A stretch of 64,000 bases of DNA from Collybiopsis luxurians FD-317 M1 (taxonomy: Eukaryota; Basidiomycota; Agaricomycetes; Agaricales; Omphalotaceae): the NCBI GenBank assembly GCA_000827265.1, contig KN834781.1, forward strand, positions 207,406 through 271,405, given 5' to 3'. How positions within the stretch are numbered: the stretch's first letter is position 1; every line of letters begins with the position of its first letter. This document shows positions 58,505 through 64,000 of the stretch, one piece after another. The translations under genes and the position numbers were made by a program. The notes beneath the pieces are model-generated. The model was not told where the DNA came from, did not search any database, and saw nothing but the letters and a program-made list of their open reading frames with translations.

Positions 58505-59317
58505 ATGGTGCGTTTTTTTTTCTACTCTAAAGATATTCTTGATGATGTCGGAATTCATTCATTCATTTCAGGTCGATCTTGAATTTGTACTTTGGCGGCG
58601 AGATGGGGGTTGGGGGATGAAAAAAGCTGGGTATATGTGCATATATGCATTCGTTGATGAGCTGATGCGAAGTATACGTGTATACATACCCTATATACCG
58701 TCTGGAATCTGGATATTCTAGTATCGATATTTAACTTCCTGCTATACTGTATTTTTACCGCCATCGCTGGGCGTTGTTGTATATCAATCAAATTGTATGT
58801 GTCCTGGAAGCCGGCCAAGAATGACTGGTGGCGAAAAAAAATGAGAGCTTTATGACAAGTCCGGATTTATCTCAGCTGCTTAGAGGCCATTTGAAGAATT
58901 CCCCAAGGAATCCTTTGACAGTTGACGCGTCGACGACCCAGAATTTTGCGAATTCAAGAAACACTGTCATTGCGACAGGGAGTAACTTGGTGGTAACTGC
59001 GCACAACGAGTCATGACGCGTCGGTATGACATACAGTTCATCGAGCTTGTTCTGCTCCATCCAGGTGGCCACACAAGGAAGTTGAATCCCGAATTATAGT
59101 CGAGATGAATCATGGAAGTGCAATGTATCCTTCCTGGTGTCTTTGGGACAAAAAAATCCCTCCTGCTAGCGTTGCCAGGTTTATGCTCGTCAGTCACTGG
59201 ATACCAGCGCTTCTCGAGGATCCAATCAACTTTTAGTTCAACATCTTTCTGATTGATTGACTGTCAAGACTAAAGTTGGTGCCGATTGAAGCCTTTGTTT
59301 CCCCACTAACATCCACA
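58505..59317. other. spacer with a probable 3'-UTR intron
   Basis: GTGCGT right after the stop and TTTCAG before GTCGATCTTGAATTTG at about 58572 mirror the downstream intron of member 2. Otherwise no gene recognised. Confidence 0.5.
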
Positions 59318-60711
59318 ATGTCCACTCCCCCTCCCCCTCCTCCTCCCCCCTCTCAAAACTATCCAGGTGGCAACTACTCACCAAGAGACTCTTACCCTCG
59401 CCATTACTCTTCCGCACCCCCCACTACGCACTCTGGCACCCTCTCAGGCGCCCACCATTTCACTGTCCAGGACGGCCGATTCTCATCCATCCAAACCATG
59501 CACGAAACCATCCACAATGATAATTCATGCAGGAGCAATTTCAACAACACCACTAATAGCGACTATCGTGGATCTACTCATTATACGAATAACTTTCAGG
59601 GCAATTATAGTATGTATTTATTCGACTTTTTTTTTTTTTTTTTTTGATTGACACTATCAACTGTCGTATATTTCTAACTAGATGATAATCGACGATTACA
59701 TTCCCAAAATTTTGCCGTCAGAAATAATGATCCCGCATCATGTACGTTTGAATTCCACCGCCCGTCCTCTCCCGATCCGTTGCCTGATTTGCTGTAGTTT
59801 CCGGACGCGGCGGCAGAGGCAGAGGCCAACACCATCAATTCCTCGAAGACAACTACTACGAGGAAGACGAAGATTCATTCTTCTCTTCATTCAACCGCAA
59901 TCCAATGTTTGCTCAACGAGGTCGAGGTCGTGGTCGATACGGCCCCGGCCCAGGCTTCTCTCGCTGGCAAGATGACGAGGAGGAGGAGGAGGAGGAGGAG
60001 GAGGAGGAGGAGGAGCCGCCAAGGATGATCAGATCACGCAAAGCCACCCGCCAGAGAGAACGAGACCGGAGGTCAACGTCCGATTCCCCGTATTACCAAG
60101 ACCAGTCGTTCGCTCCCAGAAGGTCGAGTAGAAGTGCCAGCGGACGAGAGATGGAATCAGAACCGATGATGGCGTACGATGAGGCTGGTGCGCCTTATCA
60201 GCAGGAGCCAGCGTCGTACGCTCTTCCTGAAGAAGACCAACGACAACAACACTGGCAGGAGCAGAGGCAGCCGCCATACAGTCCTAGATCTCCTTCTGGT
60301 CCCGGTCCCAATCTGGGTCCGGACTCTATTTCCGGTGACAATTATCCTTCCAATCGACCGACAGTATCAAGATACAACCCATTCCGCGGTGATTCGGTCC
60401 CCAATTTAGTGCTTAGGCCCATGTCTGGTAGTGGTAGCGGTCCTGAGCCCGGCGCTGGTACTGGTGCTGGCCCTGGCTCCAGTAACCTTTGGACGGCACA
60501 GCGCGGGGCTGGGAGCGGGGCGCCCCCGCGGCAAACAAGGCGGGTCACAATTGAAGATGTTGAGGATGATGATGTCCAGGTGATGAGTCCTGAAGAGTAT
60601 GAGGACGCAGCGGGAAGCCCGTGGATAACGAGGGAGGGACCAGAACCAGGGCGTTTCAGTCCGAGACCGGAACAGCCCTCGCGGTCGTATACCACTGGGC
60701 ACACTATGTAA
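59318..60711 (+). CDS. array member 4: orphan-family paralog with poly-Glu run
   Basis: Three exons (59318-59609, 59682-59741, 59798-60711), 421 aa, phase-1 introns. N-terminal poly-Pro is followed by GTLSGAHHFTVQDGRF, then DNSCRSNFNNTTNSDYRGST and HYTNNFQGNY. Exon 2 (60 nt) encodes DNRRLHSQNFAVRNNDPAS. Exon 3 starts SGRGGRGRGQHH, has RGRGRGRYGPGPGFSRW, then a Glu run encoded by a (GAG)n microsatellite at about 59970-60012, MIRSRKATRQRERDR, YNPFRGDSVPN, VTIEDVEDDDVQVMSPEEYE and a final SYTTGHTM. The stop codon overlaps a GTAAAC donor-like site at 60708, so an alternative extended C-terminus is conceivable. Function unknown. Confidence 0.8.
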
Positions 60712-61415
60712 ACTGCATGTTCATTTTTCGGAAATATTCTTGATGATGATTTTAACTCCGGAGTCATTCATTCCACAGGTCGACCTCGAATTCATACTCT
60801 TGTGGCGGGACGAGGAGGAAGAGAACTATCTATGTGTTATATTGAGTTGATGATAAGTATGCGTGTATCCATTCCCTATCTATTATCTGTAATTTGGATA
60901 TTTAGTGTTCGTGTTGTGATGTACTCGGCTCTTATCACTATCCCTGGGTGCTGGTGTTATGCTTATATATAAAAAATACATTGTACGTGTTCTACAGCAA
61001 CTCATAAATTTTGCCCGGCGCCTCCTTTCGAGCCTTCGACATTCGCTCATTCAATCGTGGAAGTTACGCCACCTCTAAAAGATAGGATGCCGATTCAATA
61101 ATCTGACTGTTTGCTCGTCACTCTTCTCGCTTTGTTAGATTGAAAGATGTCCCAGCATTGCAGTGCATTGGTAATATTATCCCAATTAAGTACTCGTTGT
61201 GCCACAACTGGAGCCACAAGCTCTCGTCAAAGGCCTCCTGGTTCCAACGGCAGTCTGCCAATTGTTAATTTCTATTTTTCCCTAATCAAGGACAATTGGA
61301 AACTTATTGTTTCCTATCATAAATTTTAGTGGCATAGAAGGGACTTGAAAGAAATCGAATACTATAAAACATCTGACCCCCACCGCCGAGCTTGTCCCAA
61401 AATTCCCAACTTACA
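60712..61415. other. spacer between members 4 and 5
   Basis: Contains the conserved AG/GTCGACCTCGAATTCATAC site at 60777-60798, equivalent to the acceptor downstream of members 2 and 3. No gene recognised beyond it; a TATAAAA-like motif (ACTATAAAAC near 61362) lies about 50 bp upstream of the next ATG. Confidence 0.5.
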
Positions 61416-62788
61416 ATGTCCACTCCCCCTTCTGCTCTTTCCCCTTATCATCAAGCCGACCAAGATATCGACTACTCACCAAAAGACCGTCCCCTTCCTC
61501 ATACCCAATCTGCATCCCCCAAAAAGGCCGCCTACTCTGATGCATTCTTTGCAGGCGCCCACCACTTCGATATCTTGGGTGCTGAATTTATAAACACCCA
61601 AAGCACGCACAAAACAGTCCATGTCGACAATTCATTCAGGAGCAACTTCGGTAACGCTCATTATGTCGATCATCGTGGAACTAGTCATTATACGAATAAC
61701 GTTCGGTACGATTATAGTAAGTATTTGTTCAACATCTTTTGCATTCCTTTCGAGGCGCTTTTTAAAATATGGATCGTAGATGATAATCGACGATTCAGAT
61801 CCGAAAGATACGACGTTAGGTACAACGATACCACACCATGTACGTTTTCGCGGCCGTCCTCTCCATACGCTTTCTCCGGCCTCCCAACTCCTATCCAAGC
61901 TTGTTCCATACCGTTTTGGCTAACCAATTTCCTCTAGTTTCCGACTCCAGAAGCAACAGAAGAGGCCACAGTCAATACAAGCGACTCCCTGGAGGCTACG
62001 ACAATGACGAATATCTCCATGACGATCTTCAAATGTCCGCTCAACCAGGCTGGAATGGGTACGGACCTGGTCCCCGTTATCGCGACAACTGTGAGCTACC
62101 CTTGATGTCTATCTTTTGATTTCCAAGTCACATCCATCATCGCAGATGGCTATCATCAATACCGATCCCAGAACACTGGGCCAGGGTACACTAATATTGA
62201 ATCATGTACGTCCCTTCATCTTCTTTTTCATTCTCACAGGCGTCCTCCGCGCGTTTAAGTCCAAACCTCACCCGCTCCATACTCACTCACCTTTCTAACG
62301 TGCTTTAGTTTCTTTCTACGGTCCCGGTCCAGGCTCTTCTTGCTGGCAAATTGCTGATGACAATGAACCAACAAGGATGAGCGAAGCTCGCGGGTCCGTT
62401 CATCAGTACGACCACGACGGAGGGACGATGTTTGACTTTGTGTACTTTCAAGATCAGTCGTTTACCCCTGGGAGGATGAGTAGGGAGGGTGAACATGAAC
62501 GAGAGACAGGACCAATGACATACAATCGGGCGGATGCGCCTCGTGTGGCTAGTTCCGGCCATCCTCGACCCACCGAGTCAAGATACAACCCGTTCCGCAA
62601 CGCCTCGGGATCAAACACGCTACCCAAGTCTAGGTCCGGTGATCGTCCGGGTCCTTACTTCGGCATGGACGGAACAGAGTGGAGCACCGCGAGAGGGGGT
62701 CACGATCGAAGAGGTTGAGGATGCTGAGATGAGGAAGCTAGATGCTGAAGGTTATGAAGGCGAAGATGGCGGAGAAGGGCTGAGGTAG
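61416..62788 (+). pseudogene. array member 5: paralog with exon duplication and late frameshift
   Basis: Five exons: 61416-61716, 61780-61839, 61938-62090, 62146-62205, 62309-62718 (frame stop at 62718); all introns phase 1. The N-terminal block has DAFFAGAHHFDILGAEF, DNSFRSNFGN and HYTNN. Exons 2 and 4 are both 60 nt and homologous (DDNRRFRSERYDVRYNDTT and DGYHQYRSQNTGPGYTNIE), so the short-exon module is duplicated. The last exon has MSEARGSV, RYNPFRNASGSN and then ends RGGHDRRG. The family tail VTIEEVEDAEMRKLDAEGYE continues in another frame to 62788, showing a 1-base shift around the G-run at 62694-62698. A truncated 308-residue-scale protein could still be made. Confidence 0.7.
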
Positions 62789-64000
62789 CTTCCTTCAATG
62801 ATGGGGATGAGACCGCCCTTACTCTCGACTCAAGTTCACACCAAGGGGTGCTGGAAAAATTAGGTGGATTCCGCTCTTGAAAAGCTTATGGTAGGGATTT
62901 TGCAACAGAAAGAAAGATAGATTTCGTAGCTCTTCTATGGAGTAGTTTACAGTCTGGTAACTTGACGAAAATGAATTTAGCATCCCAAGAAACGAGCGCG
63001 AGAAATCTCGCTCATGCCTACAGAATACCGGAAGCCGCCGGATCACAGAGCCGAGAATGATTATGGTTCCAGCTAGCAAATTAGTAAACAAGCTAAACAG
63101 TTAGCAACTTCGGTGACTTTGAATAATAAGGTGAAGTGAGCATTGGCCCGAAGGGAAGCTACTCCAAGCTACAACTTACGTGTCAAGAAAAACGATGCAT
63201 TGCTAAAACACCTGCGCCCGGGTAGGAGGCTGTCATTCAATATGTAGTTCAAGATCCCAAAGACGTAAAATTGCTCTCCCTCAAAAGAGGAAGACAATTT
63301 GCCAGCTTTTACTCTCGATGTTGCTCTCGATGAAGGGTTCCTAGTCACACTCTTCAGGGTCGGCTGATTCCTGGCCGGAGCTGAAAAACATTCAACCCAA
63401 GCCTCGGTGCGAACGGCACGAATAGGCGGCAGAGATCAAATATTCCACAGTTTAAGACGGATGATGTATGCAATTCCTCGAAAAACATTGCCAAGTGGCG
63501 TTTTTAAAAAATGGCGATATATCAAGAGTTACATGGGTAGGGTGGGGAAAGAGAAAGATTTGCTGAGGAAGGATGTCACGACTGTGTATGATACTAAACG
63601 CTATCCGCCCAATAAAATTTCCGGGAACGTGACCTGATCACGCAATGTTCCCATGGCGTAAGCGGGCGCTTTGCGCGTCTATTTTCGTCACCTAAGGCCC
63701 AAGTTCATCGTTCGCAGTGCACTGCAGAACCACTAATCAAAACTCAGTATATACAATGTTTAAATAATAGAGAGGTCAATTGTTTGTCTAGACAAAAGAA
63801 ATTTTCACTGTTGCTTATTTGTATTTGTGTGAACTGCACGCCTATCGGGCATTTGTATCTGTACAGCTGGGCATTTATGTATGGAGTGTACATACCCTAT
63901 GCCTGTATGCTATATTCACAACCTCATGGATACTAGCTAATTACAATATTGACCCAGTGTATGGGACGCTGGAGTGACGAGCGTCGGGGTAAGTAAGAGT
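62789..64000. other. right-hand end of window, no gene recognised
   Basis: Short frames such as 63407-63637 (+) have no recognisable motif. No sixth array copy could be seen. A TACAGTATATAC-like AT-rich stretch is present near 63740. Confidence 0.4.

Noticed and set aside
1..64000. CRISPR array, bacterial operon or phage elements
   Set aside because: The sequence is eukaryotic with spliceosomal introns throughout; the only regular tandem units are the WD40 repeats and short minisatellites.
1..64000. tRNA and rRNA genes
   Set aside because: GTTCGAATC-like T-loop matches were looked for by eye; those seen fall in coding sequence or lack the rest of a cloverleaf. A tRNAscan run would be decisive.

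Overview
The window looks like nuclear DNA of a filamentous basidiomycete (Agaricomycetes-type). Genes are split by many short GT-AG introns of about 50-60 bp, and there are no bacterial-style operons. The gene content fits such fungi: a NACHT-WD40 NOD-like receptor, a cerato-platanin, two DUF6699-type proteins, a large F-box protein, a Zn2Cys6 regulator and fungal-type kinases. I cannot name the species. Exon coordinates in the entries were derived by hand from splice signals and frame, and should be read as gene models.

Layout. 0-9.5 kb is AT-rich: an MDR oxidoreductase pseudogene, a solo-LTR-like repeat, then a minus-strand NLR (N-terminal helical region, NACHT, about 15 near-identical WD40 repeats) with one in-frame stop inside the repeat array. 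12.6-28 kb is an ordinary gene region: a Cys-motif/coiled-coil protein with an HPD-containing C-terminus, an unrecognised conserved-looking protein, an 8-exon F-box gene, cerato-platanin, a fungal-type kinase and a Zn2Cys6 factor. 31-41 kb holds a Gly-Met-rich DUF6699-like protein, calcipressin, a CCDC124/Lso2-like ribosome factor, a second DUF6699-like protein, a Ku80-like relic and an amino-acid permease that appears to need a 1-nt exon. 44-49 kb is a 1338-aa Ser/Thr kinase with a very large insertion inside its N-lobe.

49-63 kb is the accessory part. It has a fold-back element containing telomere-like repeats, then five same-strand paralogous genes (51.3, 54.3, 57.2, 59.3 and 61.4 kb) of a family I do not recognise. 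They share a GAHHF-type N-terminal block, a short middle exon flanked by phase-1 introns, Arg/Gly-rich stretches and a conserved C-terminal block. A chimeric duplication sits between the first and second members: the tail of the 15.6-18.2 kb F-box gene joined to the promoter and first codons of the 44-49 kb kinase gene. The first member carries an in-frame stop, and the fifth carries a frameshift and a duplicated middle exon, so the array looks like a birth-and-death family. This array is my best candidate for an undescribed system. Its function is unknown, and a link to NLR-type signalling is only a hypothesis based on the form of the N-terminal motif.
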